Positions 7,739 through 20,046 of a DNA stretch of 64,000 nucleotides are shown here, piece by piece (positions within the stretch are counted from its first letter, which is position 1; each line of letters starts with the position of its first letter). The stretch is from Pseudomonas fulva (lineage in GTDB: Bacteria > Pseudomonadota > Gammaproteobacteria > Pseudomonadales > Pseudomonadaceae), in the NCBI RefSeq assembly GCF_023517795.1, contig NZ_CP082928.1, forward strand, positions 3,534,001 to 3,598,000, given 5' to 3'. A program made the translations under genes and the position numbers. Under the pieces are notes generated by a model, which was given only the letters and a program-made list of their open reading frames with translations, was not told where the DNA came from and did not search any database.

Positions 7739-9712
7739 ATGTTCGGAAAGCTGACACTAGATGCAATACCCCTGCACGAGCCCATCCTTGTAGTCACCAT
7801 GATCGCGGTGGCTCTGGGTGGTATCGGTGTGGTCGCCGCCCTGACCTACTTCAAGAAGTGGGGCTACCTGTGGACCGAGTGGCTGACCTCGGTCGACCAC
7901 AAGAAAATCGGCGTGATGTACATTCTCGTCGCCCTGGTCATGCTGCTGCGCGGCTTCGCTGACGCCATCATGATGCGTACCCAGCAGGCGCTCGCCCACG
8001 GCGGTGCCGAGGGCTACCTGCCGCCGCACCACTACGATCAGATCTTCACCGCTCACGGTACGATCATGATCTTCTTCGTGGCCATGCCACTGGTGGTCGG
8101 CCTGATGAACATCGTCACGCCGCTGCAGATCGGTGCGCGCGACGTTGCCTTCCCGTTCCTCAACTCGCTGAGCTTCTGGCTGTTCGTGGTCGGCGTGCTG
8201 CTGACCAACGTGTCGCTGTTCGTCGGTGAGTTCGCCATGACCGGTTGGGTCGCGTATCCACCCTTGTCGGGGATCGAATACAGTCCAGGGGTCGGGGTCG
8301 ACTACTACATATGGGCGCTGCAGATATCCGGTATCGGTACGCTGCTCACCGGTGTCAACTTCTTCGTGACCATCATCAAGATGCGTGCCCCTGGCATGAC
8401 CCTGATGAAAATGCCGATCTTCACCTGGACCATCCTGTGCACCAGCGTGATCATCTGCGGCGCGTTCCCGATCCTGACTGCCGTGCTCGGCATGCTGACC
8501 CTGGACCGCTACCTGGATTTCCACTTCTTCACCAACGAAGCCGGTGGCAACCCGATGATGTACGTCAACCTCCTGTGGGCCTGGGGCCACCCTGAGGTGT
8601 ACATCCTGATCCTGCCGGCTTTCGGTGTGTTCTCCGAAGTCACCGCGGTATTCGCCCGCAAGCGTCTGTTCGGCTACGCCTCGATGGTCTGGGCCACCGT
8701 GGCGATCACCGTACTGTCGTTCGTGGTCTGGCTGCACCACTTCTTCACCATGGGTTCTGGCGCCAGCGTCAACGCCTTCTTCGGTATCGCGACGATGATC
8801 ATCGCCATTCCGACCGGTGTGAAGATCTTCACCTGGCTGTTCACCATGTACCGCGGTCGTCTGGAGTTCACGTCGCCGATTCTGTGGACCCTGGGCTTCA
8901 TCATCACCTTCTCCATCGGTGGTATGACCGGCGTGCTGCTGGCCGTTCCGGGTGCTGACTTCCTGCTGCACAACAGCCTGTTCCTGATCGCCCACTTCCA
9001 CAACGTGATCATCGGCGGTGCGGTATTCGGCTACATGGCCGGTATCACCTTCTGGTTCCCGAAAGCCTTCGGCTTCCGTCTGCACGAAGGTTGGGGCAAG
9101 GCGTCCTTCTGGTTCTGGATCATCGGCTTCTACCTGGCGTTCATGCCGCTGTACATCCTGGGCTTCATGGGCATGACCCGTCGTCTCAACCAGGTCACCA
9201 ACCCGGAATGGGTGCCATGGACCTACGTTGCGGTGTGCGGTGCGGCGCTGATCGGTCTGGGCATCCTGTGCACCCTGATCCAGTTCGCGGTATCGATCAT
9301 CAAGCGCAAGGAACTGGCCGACGTGACCGGCGACCCATGGGATGCTCGCACCCTGGAATGGTCGACCTCCTCGCCACCACCGTTCTACAACTTCGCCGTC
9401 ACCCCGCGTGGTGATCGCATCGACGAGTTCCACGAGCAGAAGCGTGACGGCCTCAAGCCGGCGCCAACCAAGTACTCGCCGATCCACATGCCGAAGAACA
9501 CCGGCGTGGGCCTGATCATGTCCGTTGGCGCTCTGGCCTTCGGTTTCGCCCTGGTCTGGCACATCTGGTGGCTGGCTGCGGTGAGCTTCGTCGGTACGTT
9601 CGTGGTTCTGATCCGTAACAGCTACAACACGGATGTCGACTACTACGTGCAGCCCGACGAGATCGAGCGCATCGAAAAGGCACACATTCAAGCAAAGGCT
9701 AATCAGGCGTAA
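7739..9712 (+). CDS. cyoB: Cytochrome bo3 ubiquinol oxidase subunit I
   Basis: A 657-residue heme-copper oxidase core subunit with about 15 membrane helices. All metal ligands can be placed and match E. coli numbering: low-spin heme H106 ('TAHGTIM') and H421; CuB ligands H284, H333 and H334; high-spin heme H419 ('AHFH'). The H284-Y288 pair in 'GHPEVY' is intact, as are the E286 proton-channel glutamate and the 'GAxxxxxF' helix VI features. This is therefore a functional A-type oxidase. Spacing to cyoA and cyoC is 3 nt each. Confidence 0.96.
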   Translation: MFGKLTLDAIPLHEPILVVTMIAVALGGIGVVAALTYFKKWGYLWTEWLTSVDHKKIGVMYILVALVMLLRGFADAIMMRTQQALAHGGAEGYLPPHHYDQIFTAHGTIMIFFVAMPLVVGLMNIVTPLQIGARDVAFPFLNSLSFWLFVVGVLLTNVSLFVGEFAMTGWVAYPPLSGIEYSPGVGVDYYIWALQISGIGTLLTGVNFFVTIIKMRAPGMTLMKMPIFTWTILCTSVIICGAFPILTAVLGMLTLDRYLDFHFFTNEAGGNPMMYVNLLWAWGHPEVYILILPAFGVFSEVTAVFARKRLFGYASMVWATVAITVLSFVVWLHHFFTMGSGASVNAFFGIATMIIAIPTGVKIFTWLFTMYRGRLEFTSPILWTLGFIITFSIGGMTGVLLAVPGADFLLHNSLFLIAHFHNVIIGGAVFGYMAGITFWFPKAFGFRLHEGWGKASFWFWIIGFYLAFMPLYILGFMGMTRRLNQVTNPEWVPWTYVAVCGAALIGLGILCTLIQFAVSIIKRKELADVTGDPWDARTLEWSTSSPPPFYNFAVTPRGDRIDEFHEQKRDGLKPAPTKYSPIHMPKNTGVGLIMSVGALAFGFALVWHIWWLAAVSFVGTFVVLIRNSYNTDVDYYVQPDEIERIEKAHIQAKANQA

Positions 9713-9715
9713 ACC

Positions 9716-10339
9716 ATGTCCAGTGAAGTTTTGAGCAACCACGCCGCTCATGACGATGATCATGAGCACGAGCATCACCACGACGCGGGTGAAATGAAGG
9801 TCTTCGGGTTCTGGATTTACCTGATGACCGACTGCATCCTGTTCGCGAGTATCTTCGCAGGCTACGCGGTGCTCAGCACCGCGTACGCCGGCGGTCCCAC
9901 TCCGAAGGATCTGATCGACCTGAAGCTGGTTCTGGTCGAGACGTTCGCCCTGCTGTTCTCCAGTATCACCTACGGTATGGCCATGCTGGCCATGTACCGC
10001 GGCGACAAGGGCAAAGTGCTGTCCTGGCTTGCCGCCACCTTCCTGTTCGGCCTGGTGTTCATCTCGATCGAGCTGTACGAGTTCCACCACCTGATCCACG
10101 AAGGTGCCGCGCCGCAGGTCAGCGCCTACTGGTCCGCGTTCTTCACCCTGGTCGGCACCCACGGTCTGCACGTCAGTGCCGGCCTGGTGTGGATGGCCGT
10201 GATGATGCACCAGGTCGCCAGCCGTGGCCTGACTCCGGCCACCCAGACTCGCCTGAGCTGCCTGAGCCTGTTCTGGCACTTCCTCGACGTGGTCTGGATC
10301 TGCGTGTTTACCGTTGTTTACCTGATGGGGGCTCTGTAA
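9716..10339 (+). CDS. cyoC: Cytochrome bo3 ubiquinol oxidase subunit III
   Basis: 207 residues, CyoC/COX3 family with five predicted helices. The N-terminal ~28 residues are unusually rich in histidine and acidic residues ('[12 protein letters not shown]'), as in many pseudomonad CyoC proteins and possibly metal-binding; the core begins at '[13 protein letters not shown]'. Conserved 'GxHGLHVxxGL' is present around residue 150. The stop codon overlaps the cyoD ATG (TAATG). Confidence 0.95.
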   Translation: MSSEVLSNHAAHDDDHEHEHHHDAGEMKVFGFWIYLMTDCILFASIFAGYAVLSTAYAGGPTPKDLIDLKLVLVETFALLFSSITYGMAMLAMYRGDKGKVLSWLAATFLFGLVFISIELYEFHHLIHEGAAPQVSAYWSAFFTLVGTHGLHVSAGLVWMAVMMHQVASRGLTPATQTRLSCLSLFWHFLDVVWICVFTVVYLMGAL

Positions 10340-10671
10340 TGGCTCATGATCACCACTCTGTTGCTGGCGCGAGCCACGGCAGCACCAAGGATTACGTCGT
10401 CGGCTTCGTGCTGTCGGTGATCCTCACCGTGATCCCGTTCGCGATCGTGATGAACCCCGTCATGTCGAAAGCGGCCACGTTGTTCACCATCGTCGCGTTC
10501 GCGGTCGTGCAGATCTACGTACACCTGGTGTACTTCCTGCACATGAACACTTCGTCCGAGCAGCGTTGGAACACGGTTGCCTTCGTGTTCACCATCCTGA
10601 TCACCATCATCGTCGTAGCGCTCTCTATCTGGATCATCTGGAGCATGCACTACTACATGATGGCCAACTAA
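10339..10671 (+). CDS. cyoD: Cytochrome bo3 ubiquinol oxidase subunit IV
   Basis: 110 residues with three membrane helices ('[16 protein letters not shown]', '[22 protein letters not shown]', '[21 protein letters not shown]'). CyoD assists assembly of subunits I and II and the CuB site. The 1-nt overlap with cyoC and the 14-nt gap to cyoE keep it in the operon. Confidence 0.94.
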   Translation: MAHDHHSVAGASHGSTKDYVVGFVLSVILTVIPFAIVMNPVMSKAATLFTIVAFAVVQIYVHLVYFLHMNTSSEQRWNTVAFVFTILITIIVVALSIWIIWSMHYYMMAN

Positions 10672-10685
10672 AAGAGAGCAGCCTG

Positions 10686-11627
10686 ATGTTCAAGCAATAC
10701 CTGCTCCTGACCAAGCCGGGCATCGTCTTCGGGAACATGATTTCCGTGGCCGGTGGCTTCTTCCTGGCTTCGAAGGGGGATATCGACCTGATGCTGTTCC
10801 TGGCAACAGCACTCGGCGTCGCTCTGGTGATTGCTTCCGGTTGCGTGTTCAACAACTACATCGATAGGGACATCGATGAAAAGATGGAGCGGACCAAGAA
10901 CAGGGTGCTGGTAAAAGGCCTGGTTCCGCCGACTCATGCCATCGTTTACGCCTGCGTCCTCGGGATCGCAGGCGTTGCCTTGCTCTATAAAGCCACGAAT
11001 CTGCTTGCAGTCGCCTTGGTCCTGATGGGCTTCGTCGTCTACGTCGGGCTGTACAGCCTGTACCTCAAGCGTAATTCGGTTTATGGAACCCTGGTTGGCA
11101 GTCTGTCGGGCGCCGCTCCGCCTGTTGTGGGCTATTGCGCTGTAAGCAACGAGTTCGACATGGGGGCAGCGATTCTGCTGCTGATCTTCAGCCTCTGGCA
11201 GATGCCCCACTCGTACGCTATCGCCATCTTTCGTTTCAATGACTACCAGGCCGCCAACATTCCGGTGTTGCCGGTGATCAAGGGCGTTCCCGCTGCCAAG
11301 CGCAGCATCGTCCTGTACATCGCCGCGTTCCTGGTCGCCACCCTGATGCTCACCATCAGTGGTTACGCGGGCTACAGCTACTTCGTGGTAGCGGCAGTCA
11401 GCGGCGCCTACTGGTTGTGGATGGGGGTGTCGGGTTACAAGGCCGTCGATGACAAGGTCTGGGCACGCAAGCTGTTCGTGTTCTCCATCGTCACCATCAC
11501 CGCCCTGAGCGTGATGATGTCGGTGGACTTCCAGGCCACGCCGAGCCAGATGCTGATGACCTCGGTCAATCACATCTGCGGCGTCGACAACGTCAGTGGC
11601 TTCTGTGCGGCATTTGCCTCGCGCTGA
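10686..11627 (+). CDS. cyoE: Protoheme IX farnesyltransferase (heme O synthase)
   Basis: The start at 10686 is preceded by AGAGAGCAGCC. The 313-residue UbiA-family prenyltransferase has about nine helices, with the Mg-binding 'NNYIDRDID' (first Asp-rich loop) and 'YSLYLKR' loop regions. It farnesylates heme B to heme O for the oxidase encoded upstream. The final ~18 residues after 'PSQMLM' (cysteine-containing and ending in FAASR-like residues) replace the short aromatic tail that I expect for pseudomonad CyoE, so the C-terminus is atypical. Confidence 0.92.
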   Translation: MFKQYLLLTKPGIVFGNMISVAGGFFLASKGDIDLMLFLATALGVALVIASGCVFNNYIDRDIDEKMERTKNRVLVKGLVPPTHAIVYACVLGIAGVALLYKATNLLAVALVLMGFVVYVGLYSLYLKRNSVYGTLVGSLSGAAPPVVGYCAVSNEFDMGAAILLLIFSLWQMPHSYAIAIFRFNDYQAANIPVLPVIKGVPAAKRSIVLYIAAFLVATLMLTISGYAGYSYFVVAAVSGAYWLWMGVSGYKAVDDKVWARKLFVFSIVTITALSVMMSVDFQATPSQMLMTSVNHICGVDNVSGFCAAFASR

Positions 11628-11648
11628 GTCTTGACGAGCGAATCGAGC

Positions 11649-11685
11649 GGGCCCCGTCATCAGCCGATGACGGGGCCCGTTTTCG
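11649..11685 (+). terminator. Rho-independent terminator of the cyo operon
   Basis: A 13-bp perfect stem (GGGCCCCGTCATC at 11649-11661 with its complement at 11666-11678), loop AGCC, followed by GTTTTCGTT. It lies 21 nt after the cyoE stop. Confidence 0.88.
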
Positions 11686-11727
11686 TTGTGGAGGCTGTTA
11701 GGCTTTCAGCGATTTGGAGATATGCAC

Positions 11728-12114
11728 GTGAACGAGCAAGACGCCTTTATCACCGGCCTCAGGGATCGCCTGCCCGAGGATCTCAAGGATTCCTTCACCG
11801 CCGAGCAGCTCGCCGCGCTCAAGGTGGCCTTCGGCGCACGGCAGTGGGGCCGCCACCCCGTGGATCTGCGTGGCACCCTCAAACTGTGGCGCTGGCGCTA
11901 CTATTTCGTGTTCCTGGCCGGGCGCAACAAACGTGACCTCAGCCGCGCCCAGCAGGAATTGTCGCTGACCGCCAAGGCCCTGGGCGTCAGCCTGTTCCTG
12001 ATGATTTCCCTGGCGATCGGCCTGCTGTTCCTCTACCTGATCAAGTCGGCGCTGGGCATCAACCTGTTTTCCGGCTTCTCCCTGGGGCTGTGGGACTGGT
12101 TCAACCGCGTTTGA
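11728..12114 (+). CDS. Small membrane protein, unknown function
   Basis: I prefer GTG 11728 as start because GGAGA (11716-11720) is seven bases upstream; ATG 11722 in the same frame is only one base from it. The ~128-residue protein has a soluble N-terminal half ('RLPEDLKDSFTAEQLAALKVAFGARQ' region, a basic 'LRGTLKLWRWRYYFVF' segment) and one or two C-terminal membrane helices. The family is familiar from pseudomonads next to cyo or methyltransferase genes, but I know no function. Its last 14 nt overlap the convergent methyltransferase gene. Confidence 0.65.
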   Translation: MNEQDAFITGLRDRLPEDLKDSFTAEQLAALKVAFGARQWGRHPVDLRGTLKLWRWRYYFVFLAGRNKRDLSRAQQELSLTAKALGVSLFLMISLAIGLLFLYLIKSALGINLFSGFSLGLWDWFNRV

Positions 12115-13039
12115 ACAGCAGGACCTTGAGCCCGCCCTCGGGGCTCACGTCGGGAAACTCCGGCGGGTTGTCCAGGCGCTGCTCGAAGCGCAGTTCGGGG
12201 GCTTCGCTGGCCATGCCGGCGATCAGGAAGTCGCTGCCGACATCCGGGTCGTTGACGCAGGCCAGTACGCAGCCTGCAGGCGCGAGCAGCTCGGGGAGTC
12301 TGCGCAGGATCTTGCCGTAGTCGCGGGTCAGCGCGAAGCTGCCTTTCTGGAAGGAGGGTGGGTCGATGATGATCAGGTCGTAAGGCCCGTGGCGCTTGAC
12401 CTTGCCCCATGACTTGAACAGCTCGTGGCCAAGGAAACTGACCCGGCTCAGGTCATGCTCGTTGAGGCGGTGGTTGTCGCGGCCACGGCTCAGCGCGGCC
12501 TTGGCCATGTCCAGGTTGACCACGTGCTCGGCACCGCCGGCAAGCGCAGCCACCGAGAAGCCACAGGTGTAGGCGAACAGGTTGAGCACCCGCTGGCCGC
12601 CGGCATGCTCGCGCACCCAGCGCCGCCCCAGGCGCATGTCGAGAAACAGGCCGGTGTTCTGCTTGCGGCCCAGGTCGAGCAGAAAGCGCAGGCCGTCTTC
12701 CTCGATGACCCACTCTTCGGGCAGCTCGCCGACCAGGCAGTGCATCGGGCTGTCGGGCAGGTAGCGCTGCTGCAGCAGCAGGCTGTGGGCGCCGCTGGCT
12801 CGCCACTGATCCGACTCGCTCAGCTGCTGCAGCATGGCCTGCAAGGCTTGCAGCTGATCCATCTGCGGCTCGCGAAACAGACACACCAGCACGATGCCCT
12901 GCAGCCAGTCGACCGTGATGTGTTCGAGCCCCTCCCTGCAACGCCCACGGCCATGGAACAGGCGACGCGTTTCGGCCGGCCTGGCGTTCAGCGCATCGTT
13001 CAGGTGTCGGTGTAGCAGGGCAAGATGGGCGGCATTCAT
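12101..13039 (-). CDS. Class I SAM-dependent RNA methyltransferase (RlmI/RlmL-like)
   Basis: 312 residues. An N-terminal region of ~125 residues precedes a Rossmann methyltransferase domain: motif I is 'LNLFAYTCGFSVAAL', the acidic residue after strand 2 is in 'VVNLDMAK', and motif IV is 'IIIDPPSFQKG'. The DPPSF form is typical of m5C/m2G rRNA methyltransferases of the RlmI and RlmK class. It is shorter than RlmI and has no evident PUA domain, so the precise target is unknown. The 3' end overlaps the convergent small membrane gene. Confidence 0.75.
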   Translation of the reverse strand: MNAAHLALLHRHLNDALNARPAETRRLFHGRGRCREGLEHITVDWLQGIVLVCLFREPQMDQLQALQAMLQQLSESDQWRASGAHSLLLQQRYLPDSPMHCLVGELPEEWVIEEDGLRFLLDLGRKQNTGLFLDMRLGRRWVREHAGGQRVLNLFAYTCGFSVAALAGGAEHVVNLDMAKAALSRGRDNHRLNEHDLSRVSFLGHELFKSWGKVKRHGPYDLIIIDPPSFQKGSFALTRDYGKILRRLPELLAPAGCVLACVNDPDVGSDFLIAGMASEAPELRFEQRLDNPPEFPDVSPEGGLKVLLFKRG

Positions 13040-13115
13040 GGGGAGGGCGTGATCGGTCGGCGGGGCGCGGCAGTTTAAACCAGCTCATCGGGGGGAGGGT
13101 GGCCGGGCGGCGCAT

Positions 13116-13140
13116 AAAAAAGCCCGTCACGAGGACGGGC
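13116..13140 (-). terminator. Rho-independent terminator of the OprD porin gene
   Basis: On the minus strand, GCCCGTCCTCGTGACGGGC is followed by six T. It lies 37 nt after the porin stop codon. Confidence 0.88.
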
Positions 13141-13177
13141 CAACTGTGCCACTGGAGTCAGCGATGCGATGGGCGTG

Positions 13178-14446
13178 TTACAGGATCGACAACGGGTAGT
13201 TGAAGATCAGGCGGTTTTCACTGGCGTCCTGGCCGACGTCGCGGCGGACGCTGGAGTTGCGCCAGCGGATGCTCAGGTTCTTGAAGGTGCCGTCCTGCAC
13301 GGTATAGGCCAGCTCGGATTCGCGTGCCCATTCCTCGGCTTCGCCGCCACCGGCCACACGAATGTTCGAGCCGCTCATGTAGCGGTTCATCAACACCAGG
13401 CCGGGGACGCCCAGGCCGGCGAAGTTGTAGTCGTGGCGTACCTGCCAGGAACGTTCTTCAGGGCTGTCGAAGCTGGTGGTGAAACCGTCGTTGACCAGGG
13501 TGCCGCCGCTGGCGCCGTCGACGCGCATGAACTTGGTGTCGCCGCCCATGCGCTGGTAGCCCACCAGGAAGGTGTTGTTGCCACGCTTGGCGGACAGGGC
13601 GCCCTGGTAGACCTTGTTGTCCAGGTCGCCGGCCTTGGCCGAGCCTTCATCCTTGCCGGTGACGTAGCCGAGGTTGGCGCCCAGTACCCAGTCGCCGACC
13701 GGCTGGCTGTGGGTCAGTTGCAGGTAGCTCTGCTGGTAGATGTCTTCCAGGCGCGCGTGCCACAGGCCGACCAGGGTGTTGTTGCCGTTGAACTTGAACT
13801 CGCCGCCACCGAAGTTGAAATCGCCACCGGAAATGCCGCTGTAGGACATGTCTTCACGGCTGGCGTCGTTGCGCTGGCTGTTCTTCCAGAACTGACCGCC
13901 GAACAGGGTCAGGCCGTCGATTTCCGCGGAGGTGATCTGCGCGCCCTGGAAGGTCTGGGGCAGCGAACGGCCGTCGTCGGCACGCAGGATCGGCAGCACG
14001 GCGAACCACTCGCCGACCTTCAGTTCGGTTTTCGAGATCTTGGCCTTGGCGGCCACGGCGGTACGCCCGAAGTCGTCGGGAATGTTGCGATTGGCCGCCG
14101 GGCCGTGCTCTGGCAGCAGGCCGCTGTTGCTGGTGTTGGCATTGCCATCCAGCTTGACCGAGTACAGGCCCAGCACGTCGATGCCGAAACCTACGGTGCC
14201 GGCCGTGTAGCCGGAGCGCGCATCGAGAATGAAGCTCTGCGTCCAGCCCTCTGCCTGGCCCTGGCGCTCGCCATTGATGACCGGGTCGGTGCCGTTGAGG
14301 TAGTTACGGTTGAAGTAGTAGTTACGCAGGTTCAGCGACACCTTGGCATCGTCTACGAAGCCATCGGCATGGGCGGCGAACGGCACGGCCAGGGCCATGG
14401 TTCCGGCCCCGATCAGGCCCAGCGAGATGATTTTGCGTGCGGTCAT
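13178..14446 (-). CDS. OprD-family outer membrane porin
   Basis: Start at 14446, with GGAGC ten bases upstream; it gives a signal peptide ('ISLGLIGAGTMALAVPFAAHA', cleavage near residue 27). The mature ~395 residues show OprD features: 'GFVDDAKVSLNLRNYYFNR' at the N-terminus, the 'AEGWTQSFILD' and 'GFGIDVLGLYSVKLDG' strands, and a C-terminal beta signal ('LIFNYPLSIL'). OprD porins are 18-stranded channels for amino acids, aromatic acids or other carboxylates, and the substrate cannot be fixed here. The neighbouring tautomerase gene hints at aromatic acids, but only weakly. A GntR-type palindrome lies upstream. Confidence 0.88.
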   Translation of the reverse strand: MTARKIISLGLIGAGTMALAVPFAAHADGFVDDAKVSLNLRNYYFNRNYLNGTDPVINGERQGQAEGWTQSFILDARSGYTAGTVGFGIDVLGLYSVKLDGNANTSNSGLLPEHGPAANRNIPDDFGRTAVAAKAKISKTELKVGEWFAVLPILRADDGRSLPQTFQGAQITSAEIDGLTLFGGQFWKNSQRNDASREDMSYSGISGGDFNFGGGEFKFNGNNTLVGLWHARLEDIYQQSYLQLTHSQPVGDWVLGANLGYVTGKDEGSAKAGDLDNKVYQGALSAKRGNNTFLVGYQRMGGDTKFMRVDGASGGTLVNDGFTTSFDSPEERSWQVRHDYNFAGLGVPGLVLMNRYMSGSNIRVAGGGEAEEWARESELAYTVQDGTFKNLSIRWRNSSVRRDVGQDASENRLIFNYPLSIL

Positions 14447-14979
14447 TGTTGTTGTGCTCCCGATTTTTGAACAGCCCGTCCTCTGTCGATCGCTGATCGG
14501 CATGCCGTGAGGGCGGTATGGAATGCCCTTTACAGGGCGCAGACCTGCGCGATGACGCAGGACGTGCCTCAGGCCCTAGCCTTTGGCGAATAGGTGGCGC
14601 GCAGGTATCGAGATGAATGCGGCGGATCGGGCGCGGGTGCCCGGAAGACGGTATGCGGGTGACGTGAAGGCGACTGGCTTCATGGTGCGACCTTTTTTGT
14701 TTTTATAAGGCTTGTTGTCATACAACATTGGCGGCGATTATCGACAGCTCCCAATCGGCTTGTCAACGCAAGCCGATGAAAAGATCTCCTGAGCCTTCCA
14801 GGATGCCCTGTCGATACGTGCAGTCTGTGGTCAATGCCTTGCAAATAAAAGCTTTCAGCGTTTCTCTTGAAGCACGAGAAGGTTTTTGGAGGGTATCGCG
14901 GCCAGGGAGCCTATGCACTCTCGCCACTGGCCCAATGTTGTGCGATAACGGATGACGAATCAAAAACAAGAGAAGCGTC
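14447..14979. other. Divergent intergenic region, 533 bp
   Basis: Spacer between the OprD porin (minus) and the tautomerase gene (plus). An AT-rich segment at 14690-14730 contains TTATAA-like elements for minus-strand transcription and the TTGT-based palindrome listed separately. AAGAGAAG at 14967-14976 serves the tautomerase gene. No credible ORF: the two short open frames here (14728-14955 plus, 14763-14981 minus) have no family features. Confidence 0.55.
14712..14727. promoter_or_regulatory. GntR/FadR-type palindromic operator candidate
   Basis: TTGTTGTCATACAACA contains GTTGT-CAT-ACAAC (14714-14726), close to the TTGTnnACAA pattern bound by FadR-subfamily GntR regulators. It sits beside a TTATAAA element on the minus strand, about 265 bp upstream of the porin start, so a regulator bound here could control the porin. 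No GntR gene is in the window. Confidence 0.4.
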
Positions 14980-15336
14980 ATGCCACATTGCCTGATCGAA
15001 GGTTCCCGCTCCCTGCTGCAACTCGTGGACGGTCATGAATTGGTGACGCGGGTCCATGCGGCCGCCATGGGCAGCGGATTGTTCAAGGACGGCGAGGTGA
15101 AGGTGCGGCTAAGCCTTTACGAGCACTTCACGGTCGGCGGTAGTGAGGAGGATTTCGTGCACGTGATCTTCTATCTACTGGCCGGTCGCAGCGACGAGCA
15201 GAAGAAAGCGCTGTCCATGGTCATCGTGCGCGCGCTGCTGGAACGCCTGCCGGCGGTTCGAAGCCTTTCGGTGGACGTGCGTGATATACGCCGCGAGGTG
15301 TTCAGCAACCGACGCAGTTGCCTGGACGCCGGCTGA
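14980..15336 (+). CDS. 5-carboxymethyl-2-hydroxymuconate isomerase family (tautomerase fold)
   Basis: A 118-residue protein beginning MPHCLIE, with the N-terminal proline that acts as general base in the tautomerase superfamily after Met removal. 'GSGLFKDGEVKVRL' and 'YEHFTVGG' match the CHMI (HpcD/HpaF) family, which isomerises 5-carboxymethyl-2-hydroxymuconate in homoprotocatechuate breakdown. No other hpa genes are nearby, so it may be an orphan paralogue with a different substrate. It is monocistronic and converges on gcvT. Confidence 0.75.
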   Translation: MPHCLIEGSRSLLQLVDGHELVTRVHAAAMGSGLFKDGEVKVRLSLYEHFTVGGSEEDFVHVIFYLLAGRSDEQKKALSMVIVRALLERLPAVRSLSVDVRDIRREVFSNRRSCLDAG

Positions 15337-15342
15337 GAGCGA

Positions 15343-15364
15343 GGGGCGGCCGGCAGGCCGCCCC
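15343..15364. terminator. Hairpin between convergent genes
   Basis: A perfect 9-bp stem GGGGCGGCC / GGCCGCCCC with loop GGCA lies between the tautomerase stop and the gcvT stop. There is no clear T run on either side, so termination would be weak or need another factor. Confidence 0.4.
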
Positions 15365-15371
15365 AGCAGGT

Positions 15372-16493
15372 TCAGCCGCGGTAGTAGCGCTGCGCCACGA
15401 ACGGGGTCTTGGCGACCTTCATGGCCACGCGCTTGCCGCGCACCAGGGCCCATACCTCGGCGTCCACGGCCGCGTGACTGCTCTGCACGTAGCCCATCGC
15501 CAGCGGCGCACCCAGGCTCGGGCCGAAGCCACCGCTGCAGACCTGGCCGATGACTTCGCCTTCGGCGTTCACCAGCTCGGCTCCTTCGCGCACCGGCTTA
15601 CGCTCCTGGGGCAGCAGGCCGACGCGCTTGCGGGCGACGCCATCGCGCTGCTGGGCGAAGATCCGCTCGGCGCCCGGAAAACCGCCGGGGCGTGTGCCGT
15701 CGGCCCGGCGTGCCTTGGAGATCGCCCACAGCAGGCTGGCCTCGATCGGCGTGGTCTCGGCGCTCATGTCATGGCCGTAGAGGCACAGGCCGGCTTCCAG
15801 GCGCAGGGAATCGCGGGCGCCGAGGCCGATGGGTTGTACTTCCGGTTCGGCCAAGAGGCTGCGCGCCAATGCTTCGGCATGGTTGGCGGGCACCGAGATC
15901 TCGAAGCCGTCTTCGCCGGTATAGCCGGAGCGGCTGACGTAGCAGTCGACGCCAAGCAGGCGCACGGCCTGGAACTGCATGAAGGTCATCTTGGCGACTT
16001 CCGGCGCCAGGCGGGTCAGCACCTCGACCGCCCTGGGGCCCTGCAGGGCGAGCAGGGCACGCTCGAAGCGCGACTCGACCTGGCACTGGCCCGCGATGCG
16101 CTGCTGCAGGTGCATCAGATCCTGATGCTTGCAGGCGGCGTTGACCACCAGGAACAACGTGTCATCACCCAGGTTGGCGACCATCAGGTCGTCGAGGATG
16201 CCACCGTTGTCATCGGTGAACATGGCATAGCGTTGCATGCCCACCGGCAGGTCGACGATATCCACCGGCACCAGGCTTTCCAGTGCCTTGGCCGCACCGG
16301 CGCCGCGCAGGATGATCTGGCCCATGTGCGAGACATCGAACAGGCCGGCGGCTTCACGGGTATGCAGGTGTTCCTTCATCACGCCGAGCGGGTACTGCAC
16401 CGGCATTTCGTAGCCGGCGAACGGCACCATGCGGGCACCGAGTTCCAGGTGCAGGGCATGAAGGGGCGTTTTCGCCAGTATTTCAGAGCTCAT
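15372..16493 (-). CDS. gcvT: Aminomethyltransferase (glycine cleavage T protein)
   Basis: 373 residues of the GcvT fold: 'MVPFAGYEMPVQYP' near the N-terminus, 'FDVSHMGQ', 'YTGEDGFEI' and the C-terminal beta-barrel ('AKTPFVAQRYYR'). T protein takes the aminomethyl group from lipoyl-H protein and transfers a methylene group to tetrahydrofolate, releasing ammonia. It is the third gene after gcvH and gcvP on the minus strand, 91 nt downstream of gcvP. P. aeruginosa has a second locus with glyA and sdaA between gcvP and gcvT; here nothing intervenes. Confidence 0.93.
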   Translation of the reverse strand: MSSEILAKTPLHALHLELGARMVPFAGYEMPVQYPLGVMKEHLHTREAAGLFDVSHMGQIILRGAGAAKALESLVPVDIVDLPVGMQRYAMFTDDNGGILDDLMVANLGDDTLFLVVNAACKHQDLMHLQQRIAGQCQVESRFERALLALQGPRAVEVLTRLAPEVAKMTFMQFQAVRLLGVDCYVSRSGYTGEDGFEISVPANHAEALARSLLAEPEVQPIGLGARDSLRLEAGLCLYGHDMSAETTPIEASLLWAISKARRADGTRPGGFPGAERIFAQQRDGVARKRVGLLPQERKPVREGAELVNAEGEVIGQVCSGGFGPSLGAPLAMGYVQSSHAAVDAEVWALVRGKRVAMKVAKTPFVAQRYYRG

Positions 16494-16584
16494 TGCGCTC
16501 TCCTGTATAGGTCGTGAGCGGCCCGCAACAGCGTGCGGGCTATAGAGGGAGGGGCTGCCGACGCGTTCGGCAGCCCAGGCGCGA

Positions 16585-19437
<2,853 letters not shown>

Positions 19438-19446
19438 GGGGTTCTC

Positions 19447-19830
19447 TCAAGCGTCGGCTTTGGCGTTGAGCAGGCGCTCGTAGGCGTTCTGATCGAGCAG
19501 GCCGGCGAGGGCGCCGGCATCGGCTGGGCGAAAGCGGAAGAACCAGCCCTGGCCGAGTGGCTCGGCATTGACCAGCTCGGGGCTGGCTTCGAGATCCGGG
19601 TTCACCTCGACCACTTCGCCGTCGAGTGGCATGCCGATATTGCTGGCGGCTTTCACGGACTCCAACACCGCCACCTCGTCGCCGGCGGCGTAGGCCTGCA
19701 GCTCGGGCAACTGCACGAACACCACGTCGCCCAGCGCGTCTTGAGCGTAGGCGGTGATCCCTACGGTGACCAGGCCATCGGCCTCCTGACGCAGCCATTC
19801 GTGTTCGACGGTGAAACGCAATTCGCTCAT
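19447..19830 (-). CDS. gcvH: Glycine cleavage H protein
   Basis: 127 residues from ATG 19830, preceded by GGGAGCC. The open frame continues upstream through the promoter, but only this start gives the family N-terminus. Lipoyl attachment lysine K60 lies in 'LESVKAASN', with the flanking 'VGITAYAQDALGDVVFV' and 'GEVVEVN' strands of the lipoyl domain. H protein shuttles the aminomethyl and dihydrolipoyl group between P, T and L proteins. It is the first gene of the operon. The L protein (lpd) is not in the window. Confidence 0.95.
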   Translation of the reverse strand: MSELRFTVEHEWLRQEADGLVTVGITAYAQDALGDVVFVQLPELQAYAAGDEVAVLESVKAASNIGMPLDGEVVEVNPDLEASPELVNAEPLGQGWFFRFRPADAGALAGLLDQNAYERLLNAKADA

Positions 19831-19889
19831 GGGGGCTCCCTTGTTGGTCTTTGCCCATCTGGGTGGGCGCGGTTTATAGGAAACGGATA

Positions 19890-19906
19890 AGCAAGGTCGG
19901 TGCCAT
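19890..19906 (-). promoter_or_regulatory. Sigma-54 (RpoN) promoter of gcvHPT
   Basis: On the minus strand the sequence is TGGCACC-GACC-TTGCT, matching the RpoN consensus TGGCACG-N4-TTGCW at all but one defined base. The GG (-24) lies at 19904-19903 and the GC (-12) at 19892-19891, 12 nt apart. Transcription would begin near 19880, giving a leader of about 50 nt before gcvH. Confidence 0.8.
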
Positions 19907-19966
19907 ATAAAATAATCATTAAAAATCAATGAGTTATATATTTTAAAGCTTGATGTTTGGCAGCAG

Positions 19967-19984
19967 TGTATCGTTTTCGATACA
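19967..19984. promoter_or_regulatory. GcsR-like enhancer site 1
   Basis: A perfect inverted repeat TGTATCG-TTTT-CGATACA, about 85 bp upstream of the predicted gcvH transcription start. It resembles the TGTAACG-N4-CGTTCCG sites that I recall for the TyrR-like activator GcsR of P. aeruginosa. Confidence 0.6.
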
Positions 19985-20046
19985 GGCGGCGTGCCCCAGG
20001 CTGAAAAGCCCTGTCCGGGCCCACGAATGTCGCTGTTGGTTATCCG

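Noticed and set aside
7757..10279. 840-codon open frame antisense to cyoB and cyoC
   Set aside because: It lies wholly opposite confirmed oxidase genes, has no family motifs, and its composition (runs of H, D, Q, G) is typical of the antisense of GC-rich membrane-protein genes.
19831..19966. Glycine riboswitch ahead of gcvH
   Set aside because: The predicted sigma-54 start leaves only ~50 nt of leader, too short for a glycine aptamer, and no aptamer-like pairing was seen.
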